64,000 nt of DNA from Actinoplanes sp. L3-i22. Lineage in GTDB: Bacteria; Actinomycetota; Actinomycetes; Mycobacteriales; Micromonosporaceae. Shown in pieces: positions 57,665 through 64,000 of this stretch. Under the pieces are notes generated by a model. It searched no databases. It saw only the letters and a list, made by a program, of their open reading frames with translations, and was not told where the DNA came from. Positions within the stretch are counted from its first letter, which is position 1. Each line of letters opens with the position of its first letter. The position numbers were made by a program, and so were the translations under genes. The DNA lies in assembly GCF_019704555.1 (NCBI RefSeq), contig NZ_AP024745.1, positions 1,124,501 to 1,188,500 of the forward strand, given 5' to 3'.

Positions 57665-58813
57665 TTATGGGAGGCCGGTCTGCGGGCCGGCCTCCCGCCA
57701 CGCCCACAGGGCCCACCACCAGCGCACCGTCTCCAGCACGGTGAGCTGCTCGCCGGCCGCCCCGAACCCGGTCAGCTCGGCCAGTCGCCGCAGGCGATAG
57801 CGGACCGTGTTCGGATGCAGATGCAGCGATCCGGCGGTCAGGTCCAGCCGCTGCCCGCGGTCCAGGTAGGCGAGCGCCGTCCCGGCCAGATCCCGGTGGA
57901 AGTCGTCGGCCGGGTCCAGCGCGCCGAGCAGTTCGTCGCGCAGGAAGCCGGCCAGCATCGGCTGCCCGGCCAGCGCGGTCTCACCGGCCAGTTCGGTCAC
58001 GCCGTGCGGTCCGGCCTTCCGCCGGACGCGAGCCGCGTCGAGGGCGGCGAGGGCGAGGCGGTGCGCGGCCGCGGCGTTTTTCAGCGGTACGGGCGGAGTA
58101 CTCACCACCAGCGCCTGGTCGTCGAGCCGAGCCGGCAGCCGTGGGGTGAGGCCGCTCAGCCGCCCGCCGACCGGGGCGAGCACCCCACCGCATCGTGCGA
58201 ACGCCTGCTCCAGCTCACGCACCCGGGCCGGATCGGACACGTCCGACACCACGCAGTGGTAGCGGCCCTCGGCGGTCAGCCCGAACCGGCCCAGATCCTC
58301 GCCGGCCTCGGTCCCGTCCGGGCCGAGCAGCAGGTGCCGCAGCAGCCGGATCCGGGCCGCGCGCCGGTCGGTGTCCAGTTGCCGCTCGGCGGTGCGATAG
58401 CCGTCCAGCACGTTGCGTTCCAGCGCGTTGCCGTACCGGTCCAGCCGCAGCAGGCCCTGCAGCAGCACGTCGTCCGGCAGGCCGGCGGCCCGGCCGCGGG
58501 CGATCGCGATCTCCAGCACCCGGCTGCGCCCGCCGTGCACCCCGGAGAGCAGCGCGCCCACCGGCACGCCCAGCGCCGCGCCCGCCGCGCCGAACCGCTG
58601 CGCGTCCGCGAAGTCCTCGTCGTCCGGCTCGGCGGCCCGCAGGAACGCCGTGCAGCCGGCGGTGATCAGCGCGGCCACGTGCCGGCGGCTCTCCGCGGAC
58701 GGCAGCCGCGCCGACTCGGGGGACTGGGCCCGCGCCGAGGCCACCACGTCGTCGACCAGCCGGGGATCCCCGGCCAGGGCATGGACCAGGGTGGTGAGCA
58801 CGTCGGCGGTCAT
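57665..58813 (-). CDS. PucR-family transcriptional regulator
   Basis: A 382-residue regulator. The N-terminal RsbRD-like helical domain (RHVAALITAGCTAFL) and a GGDEF-like CdaR middle region (~140-260, YHCVVSDVSDPARVRELEQAF) precede the C-terminal PucR helix-turn-helix (LDLTAGSLHLHPNTVRYRLRRLAELTG). ATG at 58813 is preferred (AGCAGG upstream); GTG two codons earlier is possible. An 18-bp inverted repeat lies 19 bases before the start and may be its autoregulatory site. Ligand and target genes are unknown. Confidence 0.9.
   Translation of the reverse strand: MTADVLTTLVHALAGDPRLVDDVVASARAQSPESARLPSAESRRHVAALITAGCTAFLRAAEPDDEDFADAQRFGAAGAALGVPVGALLSGVHGGRSRVLEIAIARGRAAGLPDDVLLQGLLRLDRYGNALERNVLDGYRTAERQLDTDRRAARIRLLRHLLLGPDGTEAGEDLGRFGLTAEGRYHCVVSDVSDPARVRELEQAFARCGGVLAPVGGRLSGLTPRLPARLDDQALVVSTPPVPLKNAAAAHRLALAALDAARVRRKAGPHGVTELAGETALAGQPMLAGFLRDELLGALDPADDFHRDLAGTALAYLDRGQRLDLTAGSLHLHPNTVRYRLRRLAELTGFGAAGEQLTVLETVRWWWALWAWREAGPQTGLP
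57669..57696. terminator. Bidirectional terminator hairpin between convergent genes
   Basis: GGGAGGCCGG and CCGGCCTCCC form a 10-bp perfect stem, eight bases after the LVIVD stop and overlapping the last codons of the PucR gene. Confidence 0.75.
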
Positions 58814-58831
58814 CGGCACCTGCTTCTCGCG

Positions 58832-58849
58832 TGTTACCGCAAAGTAACA
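58832..58849. promoter_or_regulatory. 18-bp inverted repeat upstream of pucR-type gene
   Basis: TGTTAC-N6-GTAACA is a perfect six-base dyad 19 bases before the regulator start. A second small palindrome, ACATCGATGT, is at about 58858-58867. Together they suggest an operator region. Confidence 0.5.
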
Positions 58850-58936
58850 GTTGCCGACATCGATGTGAATCGCCCCGCCCGGCCGCGCGGCGCGTCGCCG
58901 CCCGGCCGCCTGTCGCGCTCGCGCCCCGGCCGGTCG

Positions 58937-60760
58937 TCAGGGCAGCGCGGCCTTGCGGCCGTGCTTGCGCTGGTACATCGCGGCGTCCGCCTCACGCAGC
59001 AGCCGGTCACCGTCGCCCGCGCCGCCGGAGGCGACGCCGACGCTGGCGCCCACGGTCAGCCAGCGACTGTTGATCATCATGGGCTCGGCGAGCATCGTGG
59101 TGATCCGGTCGGCCAGCTTCGCCGCCTCCCCGGCCCCGGTCCCGGGCAGCAGCACCGCGAACTCGTCACCGCCCAGCCGGGCCGCCACCTCACCCGCGCC
59201 GAGCAGCCCGGACAGCCGCTCGGCGACCATCACCAGCACCTGGTCACCGGTGTGGTGCCCGTGCTGGTCGTTGATCGCCTTGAACCCGTCCAGGTCGATC
59301 AGCAGCATGCTGACCGCGGCCGGCTCCGGCTCGCTCGCCGCCTCGTCGATCCGGCGCTGCAGCAGCATCCGGTTCGCCAGCCCGGTCAGCGAGTCGTGGG
59401 TGGCCTGCCGCTCCAGCTCGTCGTGCAGCGCGCGGGTCTCGCTGGCGTCGCGGGCGTTCAGCACGAAGCCGCGGATGCTCGGGTTGTGGTGCATGTCGGT
59501 ACTGATCACATCCAGCCATCGGTACGTCCCGTCGGCGTGCCGCCACCGCACCTGGATGTGCACGCCGACGCCCGGATTGGCCTCCAGCATCTCGGTGTGC
59601 CGGTCCACCCGCGGCCGGTCGTCGGGGTGGGTCCGGCCGGGCAACCAGGTGCCGATCAGGTCGGCCGGGTCGGTGCCGAGCACCCGCTTGGTGGCCGGGC
59701 TGGCGTACTCCACCCGGCCGTCCTCGCGGACCACGACGGTCATGTCGGAGGCGTTCTGCACCAGCGCCTGGAACCACTCCCGCTGCCCGTCCAGCTCGGT
59801 GACCAGGAGCTCGTTGTCCCGGGTCGCGGAGATCTGCCGGCCCAGCACCAGCGCGGTGATCGCCACCGCGCCGATCGCCACGCCCCAGGTGCGCAGATTC
59901 GGTGCGCCGTCGCGCAGGGCGTAGACCACCAGCAGCTGGGTGGCGATCACCGCGAGGTACGGCAGCACGCTCGGCCGCTGCGCGACACCGTGGCTCCGGG
60001 CCGGATCGGCCGGCCGGGTCTGCACCAGTTGCAGCCGCAGCGTGGCCAGGATGATCACGCACGGGACGAGCTGGACCACGTACATCACCCGCGGGTCGAC
60101 CTCGTCGCCGAACAGCACACCGGCCACCGACGCGCCCAGCGCGGTGCCGGCCAGCCCCAGGCAGCCCAGCATCCCGGCGAGCCGGGTGAACGGCGCCGTG
60201 CCACTGAAGATCAGCTTGAGCACGCCGAACGCGATCAGCAGCATCACCACGGCAGTCGCCGCGGCGCCCCAGCGATCGACCGCCTCCTGGCCGCTCAGCT
60301 CGCCGGCGAGCAGGAAGTACCAGAGGAACGCGGCGACACCGGTGAGCACGGTGGCCGCGTCCAGCCACAGCCGCAGGCGCTGCCGGCCCTCGCCGCCGAG
60401 CGGGTGGCGCAGCGTGGCCGCGACCACGATCACCATGCCGGTCACGACGAACCCGGTCTGGACGACGCTGATCTGGGGGCCGGCTCCGGCGTACGTCGAA
60501 ATGGTCTGAAACGCGTCGCCGATCGCGGAGGCGCCGCAGGCGGCGATGCAGGCTCGCCAGAAGCGGCGACCGGATGCCGGAAGATCCGGATGTTTCATGA
60601 GGTTCCATGCAAACCAGACATCAAGTACGTCGATCACGGTCTGCAGGGTCCACGACGTCGCATTCCCGCCCAGCCCGCTCAGGAACAGCGGGAACATCAG
60701 CAGGCCGCCCAGCACCACGGCGAGCAGCACGGGGTCGGCGGCGCCGGCACTTCTCCGCAT
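58937..60760 (-). CDS. Membrane PAS-GGDEF diguanylate cyclase
   Basis: A 607-residue protein. Residues ~8-310 have eight or nine membrane helices of a MASE-like sensor, ~325-440 a PAS domain with PAC (GRVEYASPATKRVLG, YRWLDVISTDMH), and ~445-605 a GGDEF domain with intact active site RLGGDEFAVLL. The RxxD inhibitory site five residues before GGDEF is absent (sequence GAGEVAA). No EAL domain. It should make c-di-GMP in response to a membrane or PAS-bound signal. ATG at 60760 follows GGGAGCGAGC. Confidence 0.94.
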   Translation of the reverse strand: MRRSAGAADPVLLAVVLGGLLMFPLFLSGLGGNATSWTLQTVIDVLDVWFAWNLMKHPDLPASGRRFWRACIAACGASAIGDAFQTISTYAGAGPQISVVQTGFVVTGMVIVVAATLRHPLGGEGRQRLRLWLDAATVLTGVAAFLWYFLLAGELSGQEAVDRWGAAATAVVMLLIAFGVLKLIFSGTAPFTRLAGMLGCLGLAGTALGASVAGVLFGDEVDPRVMYVVQLVPCVIILATLRLQLVQTRPADPARSHGVAQRPSVLPYLAVIATQLLVVYALRDGAPNLRTWGVAIGAVAITALVLGRQISATRDNELLVTELDGQREWFQALVQNASDMTVVVREDGRVEYASPATKRVLGTDPADLIGTWLPGRTHPDDRPRVDRHTEMLEANPGVGVHIQVRWRHADGTYRWLDVISTDMHHNPSIRGFVLNARDASETRALHDELERQATHDSLTGLANRMLLQRRIDEAASEPEPAAVSMLLIDLDGFKAINDQHGHHTGDQVLVMVAERLSGLLGAGEVAARLGGDEFAVLLPGTGAGEAAKLADRITTMLAEPMMINSRWLTVGASVGVASGGAGDGDRLLREADAAMYQRKHGRKAALP

Positions 60761-60920
60761 GCTCGCTCCCGTCGTGGGACGTCGATCGGTCCGGATGGTC
60801 CCATCGGCCCACTGCCGCCCGACGTGAGCGAACTCCCTTAAATCGGTCTTAGTACCTGCTCTGCTTCGGTCGGAAATCCCCCATACTGTCGCGAACCGTG
60901 CCGCTGCCCGGCGCCGGCGG

Positions 60921-60960
60921 CCCGGGTCGGCTCCCTCGCGGGCGATGGGGCCGACCCGGG
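60921..60960. other. Strong hairpin in the 296-base gap 60761-61056
   Basis: CCCGGGTCGGC and GCCGACCCGGG form an 11-bp perfect stem with an 18-base loop, about 97 bases before the 61057 gene. No poly-T follows. I compared the region with the ydaO/c-di-AMP and GEMM riboswitch consensus and did not see the conserved blocks. The rest of the gap shows no gene. Confidence 0.45.
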
Positions 60961-61056
60961 TCCTTCCCGTGCTTTGAAGATCACCTGCGGGTGAACGTGG
61001 CTGCTCGGCGCGGCGCGTCCCGCGGGCGGCCAGAACGGCCGGTTACCTTGACAGCC

Positions 61057-61479
61057 ATGACGACGACCGCGCACCGCACCTCGGTGTTCCGGTCGTTGCC
61101 CGCGCTCCTGGCCCTGCTCCTGGCCTTCATCGCGGCTCCCGCGAGCCCGGCCGGTTTCGTTCCCGCCGCGCACAGCGCCTCGATCGCCACCGCGTACGCG
61201 ATCTCCACCGCGTCCGTCCCGGCCGGCGCCTCCGCCGTCTCCGGCGTGCCCGCCCGCTCCACCGCAGCCGTCTCCAGCGCGTCTGCCCCGTCCGCCGCCG
61301 CCGTCTCCGGCCCGGCCGCCTCCTTCGCCGCGCCGGCTCTCGCCGCCGGGCCCGAGGAGATCGCACCGCTCGTCACGCCGGTTTCCGGCACCCCCGTCAC
61401 CGACCGCACGCGCGTCCTGTTCGCGCAGCGCTCGGCCGGGGCCGCGGGTTCCCGCGCACCGCCCCGCACCGCCGCCTGA
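61057..61479 (+). CDS. Small secreted Ala/Ser-rich protein
   Basis: A 140-residue protein with a clear signal peptide (FRSLPALLALLLAFIAAPASPA) and an Ala/Ser/Val-rich low-complexity body; the C-terminal ~45 residues (PEEIAPLVTPVSGTPVTDRTRVLFAQR) look more structured. ATG at 61057 is seven bases after TACCTT (61044-61049), compatible with a leaderless start. No family recognised. The next gene follows by 93 bases and may be co-transcribed. Confidence 0.6.
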   Translation: MTTTAHRTSVFRSLPALLALLLAFIAAPASPAGFVPAAHSASIATAYAISTASVPAGASAVSGVPARSTAAVSSASAPSAAAVSGPAASFAAPALAAGPEEIAPLVTPVSGTPVTDRTRVLFAQRSAGAAGSRAPPRTAA

Positions 61480-61572
61480 AACCCCTGGGTACGGCCGCTC
61501 GCCGGCTGCTCGGGGGTCGCGTGCACGTGCCCGGCCAGCGGAATCCTCAGACGAGCGGAAACGGAAGACCCC

Positions 61573-62751
61573 ATGAACATGCTTGCCGAAATGCTGCTGC
61601 ACGAGCCGGCCCCGGTGGCGATCTGGGCCGCCCTGTGGCTGGCGACGGTCCCCGCCATGGTGGTCCTCGCCAGCCCGGCCGGGGTCCGCAACCCGGGCCG
61701 CGCCCTCCTCGACGCCTGTACGTTTTTGATCGGCCGCCCCACCCATCGCCGGGTGGTGACCGAAACCGCCCCGATCGACTTCTTCCGCTCGGACGCCGCG
61801 TCCGCGGAGTACGCGAGCGGCGCGGCATTCCGCTACCCCACCTCGGCCGCCGAACCCCCACCCGAACGCGACGGCCTCACCTGCGCCAATCCACCCGCCG
61901 GCCCGGTCCGGCCGGGCTCCGCCGTTTCCGCCGGCCCGGAAACCGCCGTCGACGCCGTTTCCGCGGAATCCGCGGCGCTCGATTCCGGCCCGGCCGATTC
62001 CGCACCCACGAACCATTCCGCCGCCCCGATCCGGCCCGCCGTCCCGAGCGCGGCCGCCGGCGTCGATTCGGCCGCGGCCGACCGTGCCGCCGATCGCCGA
62101 TCGAGGCTGGGGCGCTTCCTGTACCGGGCCGCGAACCGGCGCGCGGAACGTCTCCGGCGCGAGGCCGAGGCGGTCCGGGTGGTCCGCTACGCCGAGGAGG
62201 TGCGGATCGCCGCGGAGAGTGCCGGCTACGCCGCGGACCGCTGGCAGGAGCACTGGGAATCCGCCGCCGAGCGGGTCAACGCCGCGTTCCACGCCTGGCA
62301 GGCCGCCGACACCCGGGTCCGGCGCAGCCGGCAGGCCGCCGCGTTCGGCACGCCCGCCACCGACCACAGCCCCGCCGAGTACGCCGACCGCGAGCGCTTC
62401 CTGCACCTCGCCGTCCGCGCCGCCGCCGAACGTGGCGAGCTCCCCACCAGCGCGGTGGCCGACGCCCTGACGGCGCGGGGCGGCTGGAACGCGCGCCTGC
62501 ACCCGGTGGCCCAGGAGTTGGTGATCCAGCGCGCCGCCGCCGCTCACCTGGAGGCCGTCTGGAACCGTGCGGTGGAGGCCGAGGCCCGCGCCTGGCGCGA
62601 CGCTCAGACGTCCCGCCGCAACTGGCAGAGTCTGTGCCAGGAGGCGATCCTGGCCGAGGCACACGCGACCGTCGTCCAGTACCTGATCCCGCCGGAGCCG
62701 GTCACCGCGCCGCCGGCCACCCAGGTCACCGTGCTGGCCCGCGTCGCCTGA
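61573..62751 (+). CDS. Orphan protein with N-terminal membrane helix and Ala/Arg/Glu-rich helical domain
   Basis: A 392-residue protein. A hydrophobic N-terminal helix (~14-36, PVAIWAALWLATVPAMVVLAS) is followed by an Ala/Pro/Ser-rich segment to ~170 and then a long helical region (RFLYRAANRRAERLRREAEAVRVVRYAEEVRIAAESAGYAADRW) likely to form a coiled coil up to ~380. Start ATG 61573, with a second Met two codons on; an upstream GGAAGACCCC gives a weak site. I recognise no family. A single-pass membrane scaffold is a guess. Confidence 0.7.
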   Translation: MNMLAEMLLHEPAPVAIWAALWLATVPAMVVLASPAGVRNPGRALLDACTFLIGRPTHRRVVTETAPIDFFRSDAASAEYASGAAFRYPTSAAEPPPERDGLTCANPPAGPVRPGSAVSAGPETAVDAVSAESAALDSGPADSAPTNHSAAPIRPAVPSAAAGVDSAAADRAADRRSRLGRFLYRAANRRAERLRREAEAVRVVRYAEEVRIAAESAGYAADRWQEHWESAAERVNAAFHAWQAADTRVRRSRQAAAFGTPATDHSPAEYADRERFLHLAVRAAAERGELPTSAVADALTARGGWNARLHPVAQELVIQRAAAAHLEAVWNRAVEAEARAWRDAQTSRRNWQSLCQEAILAEAHATVVQYLIPPEPVTAPPATQVTVLARVA

Positions 62752-62861
62752 CCACCCGGCCATCGGCCGCCTGCGTGCGGGGCTGACGTCGTACCCGCAA
62801 GGATTTTGAAAGATCGGCGACCGCGAGTCGCGTGCACCACTGCGACCGCCAGGAATCCGGC

Positions 62862-62892
62862 GCGCCCGGCCGGGGGACCACCGGCCGGGCGC
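62862..62892 (-). terminator. Terminator of the serine protease gene
   Basis: GCGCCCGGCCGG and CCGGCCGGGCGC form a 12-bp perfect stem with a seven-base loop, nine bases past the minus-strand stop. Confidence 0.8.
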
Positions 62893-62901
62893 CGAAAAGG
62901 G

Positions 62902-63726
62902 TTAAGGCTTGGTCAGCAGACAGCCGCTCTTGGTCAGATCGATGGTGCGCGTGCTGGTCAGGCACGTCGTGAACCAGTAGGTCTGCTCGCCGTAACTCTG
63001 GCCCTGGTACACGTGCGTCGTGCCGTTGGCGTCGACCTCGCACGGGTTGTTCAGCGTGCACGTCTCGCCGTCGTCGTTGCCGGTGTTGTTGATGCCGACG
63101 ATCTGGCCGCTGCTCGCGTCGACGATCGGGGATCCGGAGGTGCCGTGGATGGTGTCGCAGTCGGCGTTGTACCGGATCGAGTCGTGCCAGGTCCACTCGT
63201 CCTCGCGGAGGGTCGGGACGAAGCCGTTGATCGTGCAGTTCCAGATCTGCTTCCAGTAGCTGGACGGGATGCTGATGCTGGCGCCCGCGGTCGGGTGGGC
63301 GGCCGAGATGGTCAGCGGGGTCGCGCCGTAGTTGCTGGAGAGCGTCGAGTACGTGCTGGTGAGCCGGTAGAGGGTGACATCGGTGCCGGTCATCGTGGCG
63401 TACAGGATGCGGTCGGCGCGGACCGTGGCGAGGGCACGGCCACTGCTGTTCAGCAGGGTGCCGGAGCGGCTGCTCGTCCGGTTCTGCAGGACGGTGCCGG
63501 ACGGGATCAGGCCGCCCTCGTAACAATGTCCGTTCGTGAGCATCATCGCCCGGTCGGTGCTGACCGATGTGGGGTAGCGGACCAGCGAGGCGGAGCAGTT
63601 GCTCAGCGTGATCGTGTTGGCGAGGGTGACCGCGGTGATCGCCTGGGCGGGGGTGGGGCCGGCGATGATTGCGGTGGTGGCCGCGACGGCGGCGGCCATG
63701 ACTGCGACTGCGCGACGTAGGCGCAT
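62902..63726 (-). CDS. Secreted trypsin-like serine protease
   Basis: A 274-residue secreted protease. ATG at 63726 starts a signal peptide (RRAVAVMAAAVAATTAIIAGPTPAQA). The chymotrypsin-fold triad is His in LTNGHCYEGG, Asp in GTDVTLYRL and Ser in HGTSGSPIVDASSG. The GHC in place of the usual AHC, and the Asn/Ser-rich surface, fit the V8/trypsin-like group of secreted actinomycete proteases. Several Cys pairs are present (WNCTINGF, DCDTIHG, CTLNNPC). No pro-domain of alpha-lytic type is visible. The intergenic region to 63947 carries its promoter and a terminator. Confidence 0.88.
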   Translation of the reverse strand: MRLRRAVAVMAAAVAATTAIIAGPTPAQAITAVTLANTITLSNCSASLVRYPTSVSTDRAMMLTNGHCYEGGLIPSGTVLQNRTSSRSGTLLNSSGRALATVRADRILYATMTGTDVTLYRLTSTYSTLSSNYGATPLTISAAHPTAGASISIPSSYWKQIWNCTINGFVPTLREDEWTWHDSIRYNADCDTIHGTSGSPIVDASSGQIVGINNTGNDDGETCTLNNPCEVDANGTTHVYQGQSYGEQTYWFTTCLTSTRTIDLTKSGCLLTKP

Positions 63727-63850
63727 GCGAGGGTCGTCCTTTTCTGTGGAGGCGACTGAGCCCGGCCGGGTAGGCGGGTGCAGGTACCCTCGCATCGGCA
63801 AACTTCTATGTCAACGGTTGTGAATCCTGACTGATATCGACCATACAGAA

Positions 63851-63880
63851 AGCCGCAACACCCGAGCGGGTGTTGCGGCT
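63851..63880. terminator. Intrinsic terminator hairpin
   Basis: AGCCGCAACACCCG and CGGGTGTTGCGGCT form a perfect 14-bp stem with a two-base loop, followed on the plus strand by CCCTTTTCG. It lies 68 bases downstream of the partial DUF397 gene on the minus strand and may stop that transcript. Confidence 0.8.
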
Positions 63881-63931
63881 CCCTTTTCGATCATGCACCG
63901 AAGAAGTTCAGTTCTGCTCTTCCGTCGGTGC

Positions 63932-63949
63932 GAGCCTATCGGTAGGCTC
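63932..63949. other. Hairpin with TCGG loop at the end of the DUF397 gene
   Basis: GAGCCTA and TAGGCTC pair perfectly around TCGG; the right arm overlaps the minus-strand stop codon (63948-63950). Confidence 0.55.
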
Positions 63950-64000
63950 ACGAAGCGATATCGAACTCGCCGTCCTTGGCAGAGTCCACGAAGGCGGTCC
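63948..64000 (-). CDS. DUF397 protein, C-terminal fragment
   Basis: The minus-strand frame entering from the window edge reads TAFVDSAKDGEFDIAS then TGA. WTAFV..vK.GEFD is the hallmark C terminus of DUF397, a small protein usually encoded next to an XRE-type regulator in actinomycetes as a paired, antidote-like partner. The start and the regulator are outside the window. Confidence 0.75.
   Translation of the reverse strand, partial: TAFVDSAKDGEFDIAS

Noticed and set aside
57815..60841. 1008-codon plus-strand frame spanning the PucR and GGDEF genes
   Set aside because: It crosses two clear minus-strand genes and has His/Gln/Arg/Pro-rich nonsense composition.

Overview
The window is high-GC DNA (roughly 70% by eye) with strong GC3 bias, many GTG starts, SigE-type ECF sigma factors, DUF397, NarL-type two-component pairs, Tat/lipoprotein exoenzymes and many probable leaderless genes. 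This points to a filamentous actinomycete, most like the Micromonosporaceae (Actinoplanes/Micromonospora). It reads as chromosomal DNA: no integrase, transposase, phage structural genes or CRISPR array was seen.

Layout. 1-3513: end of an ABC-2 permease, a NarL-type sensor kinase/response regulator pair, an Asp23 envelope protein, a SpeD-like pyruvoyl decarboxylase and a Bcp peroxiredoxin. 3714-4225: tRNA-Leu(UAG) sits between two 133-bp inverted repeats. 4309-7134: a secreted expansin, a MOSC protein, an ABM-like protein and a HAD phosphatase. 7214-11819: a copper/thiol-redox block, with a minus-strand run ECF sigma > MauE/DoxX > DsbA-like > membrane protein diverging from a CopC-CopD fusion. 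11973-18232: a 1325-residue membrane protein with a huge disordered tail, an AlkZ-like DNA glycosylase, oligoribonuclease and tRNA-His. 18542-24619: CBM2-GH12 cellulase, a SigE-type sigma factor with its overlapping membrane partner, a lipoprotein and two tandem L,D-transpeptidases. 24755-26068: a SEC-C protein between two identical tRNA-Lys(CUU) genes.

26111-36336 is a polysaccharide-use region. A LacI regulator with two operator-like palindromes heads an overlapping operon of FAD oxidoreductase, sugar ABC transporter and Tat-exported PL8 polysaccharide lyase; a GH9 cellulase lipoprotein lies convergent to it. 36448-41220 holds an FMN reductase and an NMT1/SsuA-type ABC importer with two permeases. 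41339-46051 holds a second two-component pair whose regulator has a glycine-rich repeat linker, a membrane protein, a cytochrome P450 and a small FIMAH-like membrane protein.

46149-53487 is the most unusual block: three coupled minus-strand genes for an NfeD/YqiJ-like OB-fold membrane protein, a flotillin and a 1607-residue AAA+ ATPase. They look like one membrane-microdomain machine. 53663-64000 holds an MmyB-type regulator with an SDR enzyme, a divergent DUF305/LVIVD pair, a PucR regulator, a PAS-GGDEF diguanylate cyclase, two orphan proteins, a secreted trypsin-like protease and the end of a DUF397 gene.

Functionally the window is rich in plant-biomass enzymes (expansin, GH12, GH9, PL8) each with local regulation, and in envelope maintenance functions (L,D-transpeptidases, Asp23, flotillin module, CopCD/thiol operon). 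All functional calls come from motif reading; no database search was run.
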